Program-made: the position numbers and the translations under genes | The notes under the pieces: generated by a model | Database searches by the model: none | What the model was told of the DNA's origin: nothing | The model's input: the letters and a program-made list of their open reading frames with translations, nothing else | Shown here: in pieces, positions 1-6,595 of the stretch | Layout: every line of letters starts with the position of its first letter | Numbering within the stretch: the first letter of the stretch is position 1 | Assembly (NCBI GenBank): GCA_937959375.1 | Contig: CALGLS010000008.1 | Span: forward strand, 1-11,446 | Source of the DNA: an uncultured Saprospiraceae bacterium | GTDB lineage: Bacteria; Bacteroidota; Bacteroidia; Chitinophagales; Saprospiraceae | Direction of reading: 5' to 3' | DNA: 11,446 nt

Positions 1-414
1 AACGCTTCTCAGTATACCATCAACATGATCGACTCGATGCCCGCAGAACATTTTGACTTTCGAGCTACGCCAGATGTCAAGATGTTTAGAGAACAAATTA
101 CCCATATGGTTGACAATATGATTTGGCTAAGCACCGATTATCTAGGTGGTGAAAAGTTTGAAAAATCAGAACCAACAACAAAAGAGGAACACATCGAATA
201 TATGCGCACTGCTTGTGAACATGCAGGCAAAGTAATGGAAGCCGCTTTAAAGGATACCACGATTTTAAATACACAAAAGGATTTTTTTGCAGGACCAATG
301 ACGGGACGTCAAATTATTTGGCTGATGCACGATCATGTTACCCATCATCGCGGGCAACTGATCGTTTATTTGAGATTGAAGGGGATTAAACCGGCTAAGT
401 ATTTTGGATGGTAG
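1..414 (+). CDS. DinB/YfiT-like family protein, 5' end missing
   Basis: The reading frame is open from base 1, so the gene begins upstream of the window. The ATG at base 25 lies inside the conserved 'MPAEHFDF' stretch and is unlikely to be the true start. About 137 residues are visible; full DinB-like proteins are usually 150-175. The family forms a four-helix bundle that binds a divalent metal through three histidines. Here a His in 'ITHMVDN' (visible residue 35) and the cluster HDHVTHHRGQ (visible residues 110-119) fit the expected ligands. The C-terminal HHRGQ..VYLRLKG block is typical of Bacteroidota DinB members. The family includes damage-inducible proteins and thiol-dependent transferases, and nothing here fixes the reaction. 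It is unrelated to the DNA polymerase IV that is also called DinB. The upstream neighbour is not visible; the gene downstream lies beyond a terminator. Confidence 0.85.
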   Translation, partial: NASQYTINMIDSMPAEHFDFRATPDVKMFREQITHMVDNMIWLSTDYLGGEKFEKSEPTTKEEHIEYMRTACEHAGKVMEAALKDTTILNTQKDFFAGPMTGRQIIWLMHDHVTHHRGQLIVYLRLKGIKPAKYFGW

Positions 415-484
415 CCAGCAAGAAAATAGTGAGCTGCATGTTGTAGATTGGAGAAAACTTTTTGGTGCTAAGTGGTTTCATTTG

Positions 485-536
485 GTAAACGTTTGGAATG
501 AATGGATGTTTACTCAACTTCAAAAATTTAGTAAAC
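485..536. promoter_or_regulatory. Three GTAAAC/GTTTAC hexamers at 23-base spacing
   Basis: GTAAAC begins at 485, its reverse complement GTTTAC at 508, and GTAAAC again at 531, so each starts exactly 23 bases after the previous one. The first and third extend to GTAAACGTT, and the first contains the 8-base palindrome AAACGTTT (487-494). A perfect GTACGTAC palindrome follows at 540-547. Regular, alternating half-sites with a central CG could be operators for a LacI-type or similar dimeric regulator. Six-base motifs in AT-rich DNA can also recur by chance, and the array lies upstream of the terminator, about 185 bases from the gluconate operon. Confidence 0.2.
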
Positions 537-583
537 GTTGTACGTACCATATTCTAATCAAATCATCTAGCACCACTTTTCGT

Positions 584-597
584 TTGATTTGAATCAA
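584..597. promoter_or_regulatory. Candidate Crp/Fnr-family binding box
   Basis: The sequence reads TTGAT-TTGA-ATCAA, a perfect match to the TTGAT-N4-ATCAA consensus of Fnr-type regulators. The arms extend to 7 bases each (583-589 and 592-598). Another copy of the AATCAAA arm sits at 556-562. The box centre is about 130 bases upstream of the gluconokinase fusion start, and the terminator lies between them. This makes direct class I/II activation of the operon uncertain. Regulator and target are inference. Confidence 0.3.
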
Positions 598-634
598 AAT
601 AAATTATAGACGCTAATAAAAAATGATACCCAAT

Positions 635-679
635 CGGGGTGATTCTGTATGCTGGCAGAGTCATCCCGTTTTTTTTTTT
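635..679 (+). terminator. Rho-independent terminator
   Basis: A 13-base-pair stem (635-647 with 656-668) contains two G-T wobble pairs and no mismatch, closes an 8-base loop, and is followed directly by eleven T residues (669-679). This is a textbook intrinsic terminator for rightward transcription. It probably ends the DinB-like transcript, although it lies 220 bases past that stop codon. It is only 41 bases before the gluconate operon start, so a leader-attenuation role cannot be excluded. Confidence 0.85.
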
Positions 680-720
680 GCTAAAAAGAAAATACCTTTA
701 GCTCAAAGTAAAATTAGCAT

Positions 721-2613
721 ATGCAAAACAAGGTCATTTACATAATGGGCGTTTCTGGGTCAGGGAAAAGTACGATTGGAACGCAGCTATCAAAAGAACA
801 GGGTATTCCTTTTTTTGATGGAGATGATTTTCATCCAAAAGCGAATATCGATAAGATGAAATCAGGACAGGCTTTAAATGACTCAGATCGTTGGCCTTGG
901 TTGGAAGCGATTCATACTTTTGTTGGTCAACAACTAGGAACTGAAAGTGTGATCATCGCTTGTTCAGCACTAAAAGAATCCTATCGAGAGGTTTTGAAAA
1001 AAGGGATAGATGGACAAGTTATTTGGGTTTACCTAAATGGTGATTTTGATTTAATTTCAAAACGCATGTCAAATAGAGATGGCCATTTTATGCCAAATGA
1101 ACTTTTAGCTTCACAGTTTGAAACCTTAGAGATTCCTAGCTATGGAATACATCAGTCGATAGAAGGAACAACAGCAGAAATTGTTAATCAATTAATTTCA
1201 AAAATAGAAATGAAAAAATCAGAATTTGGTTTGGTTGGATTAGGTGTAATGGGGAAAAGTTTGAGCCGCAACCTTGCAGATAAAGGAGTTGTCCTATCCT
1301 TGTACAATCGTTACTTAAAAGATGTAGAAGAAAATGTAGCAAGCGATTTCATTGCACAACATTCAGCATTAGCAACTGCTCAGGGGTTTCAGGACCTATC
1401 AGATTTTGTTCAATCATTGAGCCTGCCTCGTAAGATATTCTTGATGATTCCTGCAGGAAAAGCGATTGACGAAATGATCGATACACTAATTCCTCAGTTG
1501 ACACCCGGAGATGTCATCATTGATGGTGGAAATGCGCATTATAAAGAAACAGAACGCCGTTTGCAAAAGCTAAAATCTGCGAAGCTCCATTATATTGGAA
1601 CAGGTGTTTCGGGAGGTGAAGAAGGTGCGCTGAAGGGACCATCTATCATGCCGGGCGGTTCTCCAGAAGCCTATGATTTAATCAAAAGTTATCTAGAACG
1701 AATTGCTGCAAAAGACGTGTTAGGATCAAACTGTTGTGCCTTCATTGGGAAGGGTGGAGCAGGGCATTTTGTAAAAATGGTACACAACGGAATCGAATAT
1801 GCAGAGATGCAATTAATTGCTGAAACCTATAGTTTACTTCGATGGGGAAATGGTTTGGAACCTAACGAAATTGCCAACATTTTTGAAAGCTGGAATGAAG
1901 GCGAACTACAATCTTATTTGCTGGAAATAACCGTCCAGATTCTACGCAAAAAAGAAAAGGATAACTGGATGATTGATCTTATTTTAGATAAAGCTGGAAA
2001 TAAGGGGACCGGATCATGGACGACCATTGCCGCTTGTGAATTGGGCGTGCCAGTGCCAACGATTTCTGCTGCACTTTTTGCACGTTACATTTCTGCTTTT
2101 AAAGATGAGCGCAGCAAATCGGAGCAATTGTATCAAACACCTTATCAAAGTATATCAATTGATGCTGAAAAATTGAGAGGAGCTTATCGTCTCGCTCGGA
2201 TTGTCAATCATCATCAAGGTATTCATCTAATTGATGCCGCTTCTCAACAATACGACTGGCAGGTTGATCTTTCAGAACTCGCTCGAATCTGGACGAATGG
2301 TTGTATCATTCGATCTAAGCTTATGCAAAAGTTAGTAGTGGTTTTGAAAAATCAAACGCGTATTTTACAAGATGAAGATTTACTGACTGTGGTCAAAAAC
2401 AATGAGACAGCATTGGCTGAGATCGTAGCTCTGGCAGCAGCAGCTCGAATTTCAATTCCTTGTCACAGCGCTTCCTTAAATTATTTGCAAAGTTATGTAC
2501 ACCAACAGTCATCTGCTAATATGATTCAAGCACAGCGCGATTTTTTTGGTGCGCACACTTATGAGCGGGTAGATGACCCGTCAGGAAAAAAATATCATAC
2601 AAATTGGACTTAG
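721..2613 (+). CDS. Gluconokinase / 6-phosphogluconate dehydrogenase fusion
   Basis: One 630-residue chain carries two consecutive cytosolic enzymes of gluconate use. Residues 1-163 are a GntK-type gluconokinase (gluconate + ATP to 6-phosphogluconate). The marks are the P-loop GVSGSGKST (10-18), GDDFHP (34-39), ALNDSDRWPWL (51-61), ACSALKxxYR (80-89) and HFMPxxLLxSQFxxLE (122-137). Residues 164-630 are a complete decarboxylating 6-phosphogluconate dehydrogenase. It shows the Rossmann GLGVMG (173-178) followed by an NR pair as in NADP-preferring enzymes, IDGGN (267-271), GVSGGEEGALKGPS (295-308), catalytic-site residues K352, H355, N356 and E359, KGTGSW (428-433) and RDFFGAHTYER (606-616). Each half is close to full stand-alone length (about 170 and 468 residues), with almost no linker. 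Met164 (base 1210), in an A-rich context, could serve as an internal start for the dehydrogenase alone. The symporter gene follows after 30 bases. Confidence 0.95.
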   Translation: MQNKVIYIMGVSGSGKSTIGTQLSKEQGIPFFDGDDFHPKANIDKMKSGQALNDSDRWPWLEAIHTFVGQQLGTESVIIACSALKESYREVLKKGIDGQVIWVYLNGDFDLISKRMSNRDGHFMPNELLASQFETLEIPSYGIHQSIEGTTAEIVNQLISKIEMKKSEFGLVGLGVMGKSLSRNLADKGVVLSLYNRYLKDVEENVASDFIAQHSALATAQGFQDLSDFVQSLSLPRKIFLMIPAGKAIDEMIDTLIPQLTPGDVIIDGGNAHYKETERRLQKLKSAKLHYIGTGVSGGEEGALKGPSIMPGGSPEAYDLIKSYLERIAAKDVLGSNCCAFIGKGGAGHFVKMVHNGIEYAEMQLIAETYSLLRWGNGLEPNEIANIFESWNEGELQSYLLEITVQILRKKEKDNWMIDLILDKAGNKGTGSWTTIAACELGVPVPTISAALFARYISAFKDERSKSEQLYQTPYQSISIDAEKLRGAYRLARIVNHHQGIHLIDAASQQYDWQVDLSELARIWTNGCIIRSKLMQKLVVVLKNQTRILQDEDLLTVVKNNETALAEIVALAAAARISIPCHSASLNYLQSYVHQQSSANMIQAQRDFFGAHTYERVDDPSGKKYHTNWT

Positions 2614-2643
2614 CATAAACGTCTAAAACCGAAAACAAAAATC

Positions 2644-3981
2644 ATGGGATTCACTTTATTAGCCATTCTTGCCGGAATAATTTTACTTCTTGTACTGATT
2701 CTTTATTTTAAGATTCCTGCATTTATTGCTTTGTTGATGGCGAGTATTACAGCAGGATTATTGGCGGGTTTGAGTGGTCCGGAGGTGATGGAAACGGTGA
2801 AACAAGGAATGGGATCTACTTTAGGATTTGTAGCTACAGTGGTAGGCTTGGGAGCAATGTTTGGTGCCATATTAGAAAAGTCAGGTGGGGCAGTAGCTTT
2901 GGCAGATTATCTGATAAAATCGATGCGTGTTAAACGAGCACCTTTAGCGATGATGATGACGGGATTTGTAATTGCAATCCCTGTGTTTTTTGATGTTGCT
3001 TTTATTATTTTAGTTCCAGTGATTTATGCTTTGCAACGACAAAGCAAAAAGTCTTTATTGTTGTATGCCATTCCATTGTTATCAGGTTTGGCCATTACAC
3101 ATGCGTTTATACCGCCTACTCCAGGGCCAGTAGCAGTTGCGGATATGTTGGGAGCGGATTTGGGCTGGGTGATTTTAATCGGTGTGTTGGCTGGTATTCC
3201 AACTGCTTTAGTGAGTGGTTTGTTTTTTGGAAAATACATTTCCGAAAAAATACATTTGTCAGCGCCTGTAGAGCTGGTGGTTGAAAAGGAAGTAGCGAAA
3301 GAGTTGCCGGCTGTGTCAACCATTCTAGCAATTATAGCAATTCCTATTTGCTTAATACTTGGTAGCACGATGGTGAAGTCTGGCTTGATTTCGATAACGA
3401 ATCAAACAGCTTTAGATATTATTGAATTTGTAGGTCATCCGTTTACGGCTTTGATTCTTGCGAATTTGATCGCCTGGTATATGCTGGGAATAGGGAGGGG
3501 TTACACCTCCGATGAATTGTTGGCAGTCACTACAAAATCGATGGCTCCAGCAGGAACGATTATTTTATTGACAGGAGCCGGTGGTGTTTTCAAGCAAGTG
3601 TTGGTGAATACCGGAGCTGGGAATTACCTCGCAGAATTGCTAAGTGACGCAGGCTTGCCTTTGATTCTTTTCGCCTTCATTGCTGCAGTATTGATTCGGG
3701 TGATACAAGGATCGGCAACCGTTGCAATGATTACTGCTGCAGGTTTGGTGTCGCCTCTGTTGGTAGGGACAAATTGTTCAGGAGGGGAGTTGGCAGCACT
3801 GGTGATAGCCATCGCATCAGGAGCCTCCATTATGTCGCATGTGAATGACAGTGGATTTTGGTTGGTTAAGCAATATTTAGGAATGACAGAACAGCAAACA
3901 TTTCAATCATGGACAGCCATGACAACGGTTTTGGCCTTAGTCGGTTTTGCGAGTTCAATTGTTTTGTTTCTTTTGTTTTAA
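2644..3981 (+). CDS. gntP: GntP-family gluconate:H+ symporter
   Basis: This 445-residue polytopic inner-membrane protein matches the GntP/GntT family in length (E. coli members are about 438-447 residues) and sequence. Hydrophobic segments alternate with short loops throughout, consistent with 11-14 membrane helices. Recognisable family blocks include the N-terminal FKIPAFIALL region, PPTPGPVA (157-164) in a central loop, RVIQGSATVAMITAAG, and the C-terminal HVNDSGFWLV (399-408). Family members take up gluconate or related sugar acids with protons. The position directly after a gluconokinase/6-phosphogluconate dehydrogenase gene makes gluconate the most likely substrate; 2-keto or other aldonic acids remain possible. 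The gene is probably co-transcribed with the fusion gene. Its TAA stop overlaps the stop of the convergent lipoprotein gene by sharing TTAA, so no terminator fits between them. Confidence 0.93.
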   Translation: MGFTLLAILAGIILLLVLILYFKIPAFIALLMASITAGLLAGLSGPEVMETVKQGMGSTLGFVATVVGLGAMFGAILEKSGGAVALADYLIKSMRVKRAPLAMMMTGFVIAIPVFFDVAFIILVPVIYALQRQSKKSLLLYAIPLLSGLAITHAFIPPTPGPVAVADMLGADLGWVILIGVLAGIPTALVSGLFFGKYISEKIHLSAPVELVVEKEVAKELPAVSTILAIIAIPICLILGSTMVKSGLISITNQTALDIIEFVGHPFTALILANLIAWYMLGIGRGYTSDELLAVTTKSMAPAGTIILLTGAGGVFKQVLVNTGAGNYLAELLSDAGLPLILFAFIAAVLIRVIQGSATVAMITAAGLVSPLLVGTNCSGGELAALVIAIASGASIMSHVNDSGFWLVKQYLGMTEQQTFQSWTAMTTVLALVGFASSIVLFLLF

Positions 3982-4847
3982 AACTTACAATCGAGGTAAT
4001 GCTTTTTTGCTTTCTCGTAAGATGGAATATGAATTTCACTGAAACTTGCCGTTGGGAAATTGTTACTCATTACGAATTCGAAATCCTTAAATTTAGGAGG
4101 AGTTGCTTCGAATATATTCTTGCCATTTATATGAGGGAATGATCGAGACATTTCTTTCGTCTTCGTACAATTATCTTTTTGAGAACGAGCGTAACGGCTG
4201 TATTTTGTTGAGAACTTTGCAGCAATGCTATAAAATAGAATTCCTTTCTCTTGCTCATTGCTCAATCCTAATTTGTTTAAATCAATATTTACTCCTCTGA
4301 ATGGATCTTGTTGCATAGTATTGCTTCCTAGTGGACTAACAAGCATTCTGTAATAGGCCGTTAATAAATCGGCTTCTGATACGTTTTCCAAATCAAGTTT
4401 TTTCAAAACAGCTTCTGTTACTGGAACAAGAGACATTGAATTCCAATTGATAAAACGAATTTGGTAAAGCGCTTGTAATTCTTTTTTACTTGGCTTTTGC
4501 AAATAAGTTTTAGACAATAAATTATTACTCCGTTGGGTAATGTCAAAAATAAGATTCTTTGTTTTTTCTAAATCTTTGTGTGTTACTTTTTCTAGCTCTT
4601 TTCTGATCTCGTCAGACTTGTTAATCCCGCTCGTATTGTATTTTAGATAAATACGTGAGAGTGCAAGGAGCTGACCGTCATATGTGTCAGATTTTAATAT
4701 AGGGCGAGCGCCAGATTGAGATGTCGATTTTACGGTATTGGTACTGCTTTTTTCGGGAGTGGAAGTTGGCTGATTGTTTGTTTCAACATCTGATTTACAT
4801 GAAAATAATAATGCAACAATTAGAATAATACTTGATACGTATTTCAT
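3978..4847 (-). CDS. Predicted lipoprotein of unknown function
   Basis: The 289-residue product starts with a lipoprotein signal: positively charged Lys2, a hydrophobic run (6-15) and the lipobox LFSC with Cys17 as the lipidation site. Residues 18-50 form a polar Ser/Thr/Asn-rich linker. The rest (about 55-289) is soluble and probably mainly helical in its first two thirds. Two cysteines (227 and 287) near the C terminus could form a disulfide in the periplasm. I do not recognise the family and give no function. Acidic residues just after the cysteine (CKSDVE) resemble the surface-export signals of some Bacteroidota lipoproteins, but the match is loose. The gene is convergent with gntP and divergent from the two barrel-protein genes, sharing a 94-base upstream region with them. 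Confidence 0.8.
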   Translation of the reverse strand: MKYVSSIILIVALLFSCKSDVETNNQPTSTPEKSSTNTVKSTSQSGARPILKSDTYDGQLLALSRIYLKYNTSGINKSDEIRKELEKVTHKDLEKTKNLIFDITQRSNNLLSKTYLQKPSKKELQALYQIRFINWNSMSLVPVTEAVLKKLDLENVSEADLLTAYYRMLVSPLGSNTMQQDPFRGVNIDLNKLGLSNEQEKGILFYSIAAKFSTKYSRYARSQKDNCTKTKEMSRSFPHINGKNIFEATPPKFKDFEFVMSNNFPTASFSEIHIPSYEKAKKHYLDCKF

Positions 4848-4870
4848 TTTTATGGATTTTAATTTGGCTG

Positions 4871-4878
4871 TAAAGATA
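4871..4878 (-). promoter_or_regulatory. Possible -7 element for the lipoprotein gene
   Basis: On the minus strand this reads TATCTTTA, one base off the Bacteroidota -7 consensus TAnnTTTG, and lies 23 bases upstream of the lipoprotein start codon. I see no clear TTG at the matching -33 position. It is the best candidate in the 94-base divergent region, but weak. Confidence 0.25.
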
Positions 4879-4941
4879 AGGTTTTTGTGTTAAACATGAT
4901 CGAGTTTTTTGTTCAATGATTTATAAAAGGTAATTTCAAGA

Positions 4942-5667
4942 ATGCAAAGAATATTAGCTATTAAAGAATCCCTTTTTGTTTTATTGCTATTTTTTTCTTT
5001 TAATGCTTCTGCACAACATTATGTCAGTGTTAAATCCGGGCTGAATATTAGCCGTTCAAATGGCGATCGAACTGGTCAGCTTGATGATATAGGCACTGGT
5101 TTTAGATTTGGATTGGGGACGGCATTAGAATATCGATTTTTGGTAAAAAATAAATTGTTTTTCGAAACAGGTTTGTCCTATTATCAAAGAGGCTATTCCT
5201 TTGAGACTAGTCTTATCGATGAAACGGGTAGGCCAATCGGTAGTGGAAAAACAAAAATTAATTATGATTATTTAGGAATAAGTACTCGGGTAGGTTTACA
5301 GACCTCAGGAAAAGCTAGTGTTGGAATTTCCATTGGAGTTTTAGAATCTGCATTGGTAAAGGGAGAATTTCAATCTCCTATTTCAGAATCTTTTGGGGAT
5401 TTATTACCTAAAGATGAAGTAAAAGGAGATACTTGGGTTAGAGCATTGGAAAAACCGTTTTCGAGGTTTGATCTTGGTCTAGAACTCAGAATTGAGATTG
5501 GTGTCGCAATGGGGGAGAGAGCGATATTCGTTATTGATATATCTGCTTATCAAGGTCTAACGCCATTTAATGTTCTCCGAAATTCTGAAGTGCCAGTTAA
5601 GCTAAAACATTACAGTGGCTATCTGGGACTTGGACTGCGATTTGATTTAGGAAATGGTGTGTCTTAG
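4942..5667 (+). CDS. Predicted outer-membrane beta-barrel protein (PorT-like), copy 1
   Basis: The 241-residue product has a type I signal peptide with a long hydrophobic run and the cleavage site NASA|Q after residue 24. The mature part alternates short amphipathic beta strands with turns. Typical pieces are VSVKSGLNISRSNGD at the start, LFFETGLSYYQRGY, YDYLGISTRVGLQT, and the closing strands HYSGYLGLGLRFDLG. This is the pattern of the small 'outer membrane beta-barrel' (PorT/OmpA-like) proteins common in Bacteroidota. Such proteins lie in the outer membrane; most have no known substrate, and nothing here suggests one. The following gene is a diverged paralogue 54 bases downstream, so the two are probably one transcript. 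A role in porin function, adhesion or secretion would be inference only. Confidence 0.82.
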   Translation: MQRILAIKESLFVLLLFFSFNASAQHYVSVKSGLNISRSNGDRTGQLDDIGTGFRFGLGTALEYRFLVKNKLFFETGLSYYQRGYSFETSLIDETGRPIGSGKTKINYDYLGISTRVGLQTSGKASVGISIGVLESALVKGEFQSPISESFGDLLPKDEVKGDTWVRALEKPFSRFDLGLELRIEIGVAMGERAIFVIDISAYQGLTPFNVLRNSEVPVKLKHYSGYLGLGLRFDLGNGVS

Positions 5668-5721
5668 TAAAAGAAAAAATTGAATGTTGCCTTTTTATTA
5701 AACAACTTCAAAGTGAAGATT

Positions 5722-6420
5722 ATGAAACAAATCATGTTAGCCTGCTGTCTTATTTTTTCGCTCCATAGTTTTGGACAACAACAAATGAGTGTATTATCTG
5801 GTGTCAATTTTAGTAATTTGAACGGAGATAGTTATAGGAATTGGGATGATAGAATTGGGTTGAGTGAATCGATACAGTTTAGTTTTTTTGTTTCTGAATA
5901 TTTTTATTTTAAGACAGGTTTGTCATATAATCAAATGGGGTATGTTAATAGCCTCAAGCTTAATGATGAAAATGGATTGCTTCTTGGAGAGAGGAAGACA
6001 AACGAAAATTATGATTTTTTAGGAATATCTGCTTTAGGAGGACTCCGTACAAATGGAAAAATTTGTATGGGATTGTTTGCAGGAGTGATCCAGTCACTTT
6101 TAGTCAACGCTAAATCTAAAGTCGGAGTTGATGATTTTAAAATGTTGAACTTTCTGCCAGAGGGCATCACGAAGGATATAAACGCGCCGGCATCTAGAAT
6201 AGAGACGGGACTACAAGTCGGTATTGATATTGGTGTAAAACTGAATAAAAGATTTGTCATATTTTATGAAGTATCTTTTTATCAAGGTTTAAGGTCTTTT
6301 AAGATTGAACCTGAGCTAATTTTTACTTTTGATGAAGTTAATGTAAGACACTATAGTGTTTTTATGGGATTGGGGGCGCGATTTGACTTAGGAGTTAGTT
6401 CTTCTAAATCTTCAAAATAA
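5722..6420 (+). CDS. Predicted outer-membrane beta-barrel protein (PorT-like), copy 2
   Basis: I place the start at 5722, giving 232 residues. An in-frame ATG at 5680 would add 14 residues ahead of a complete signal peptide (MKQIMLACC..., cleavage likely SFG|Q after residue 18), which is less plausible. The mature part matches the preceding gene block by block: SVLSGVNFSNLNGD, FKTGLSYNQMGY, ENYDFLGISALGGLRTNGK, FYQGLRSF, and RHYSVFMGLGARFDLG at the end. The two are therefore tandem-duplication paralogues that have diverged widely, especially in the middle loops, where copy 2 lacks residues present in copy 1. I infer an outer-membrane location from the signal peptide and strand pattern. The ligand or role is unknown. 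Confidence 0.82.
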   Translation: MKQIMLACCLIFSLHSFGQQQMSVLSGVNFSNLNGDSYRNWDDRIGLSESIQFSFFVSEYFYFKTGLSYNQMGYVNSLKLNDENGLLLGERKTNENYDFLGISALGGLRTNGKICMGLFAGVIQSLLVNAKSKVGVDDFKMLNFLPEGITKDINAPASRIETGLQVGIDIGVKLNKRFVIFYEVSFYQGLRSFKIEPELIFTFDEVNVRHYSVFMGLGARFDLGVSSSKSSK

Positions 6421-6489
6421 GGAATATTTGCCAGTTTTTTTCTCCCAAACAGCAACTAAAAAAATCTCAAAAATTCTCACCAGAATGTT

Positions 6490-6497
6490 TATTTTTG
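6490..6497 (+). promoter_or_regulatory. Candidate -7 promoter element for ettA
   Basis: TATTTTTG matches the Bacteroidota -7 consensus TAnnTTTG exactly and lies about 100 bases upstream of the ettA start, in the 175-base gap after the barrel-protein genes. No clear TTG stands 17-23 bases before it, so the call rests on the -7 element alone. It would leave a leader of roughly 90 bases. Confidence 0.35.
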
Positions 6498-6595
6498 CAG
6501 GGATAAATTAAATCACAGTACTCCCTAGGAAGCTAGTAAAAAAATGATAGTTAAATACGGTCATTATTAAGCCACTCAGGAAAAATTAAACATAC

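Larger units (their letters stand above)
415..720. other. 306-base intergenic region with signals, no gene
   Basis: I see no credible gene in this gap. A 62-codon frame overlapping the end of the DinB-like gene has no protein-like features. The gap holds three evenly spaced GTAAAC/GTTTAC hexamers, a TTGAT-N4-ATCAA palindrome and an intrinsic terminator, each listed separately. A TACCTTTA sequence at 693-700, close to the TAnnTTTG -7 element, lies 20 bases before the gluconate operon start but has no TTG at the right distance upstream. Confidence 0.6.

Noticed and set aside
623..643. GntR-type operator resembling ATGATACCC...
   Set aside because: The two halves are poorly symmetric and the sequence overlaps the terminator stem, which explains most of its structure.
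677..700. TTTG / TACCTTTA promoter before the gluconate fusion gene
   Set aside because: The spacing between the two elements is only 12 bases, too short for the Bacteroidota -33/-7 arrangement, and the -7 lacks the final G.
3984..4021. Intrinsic terminator after gntP
   Set aside because: CTTA/CGAG can pair with CTCG/TAAG, but with a 4-base bulge and no T-run afterwards, and it lies inside the convergent lipoprotein gene.
5680..5721. Upstream start for the second barrel protein
   Set aside because: It would place 14 residues before a complete signal peptide that begins at the ATG at 5722, which would hinder export.
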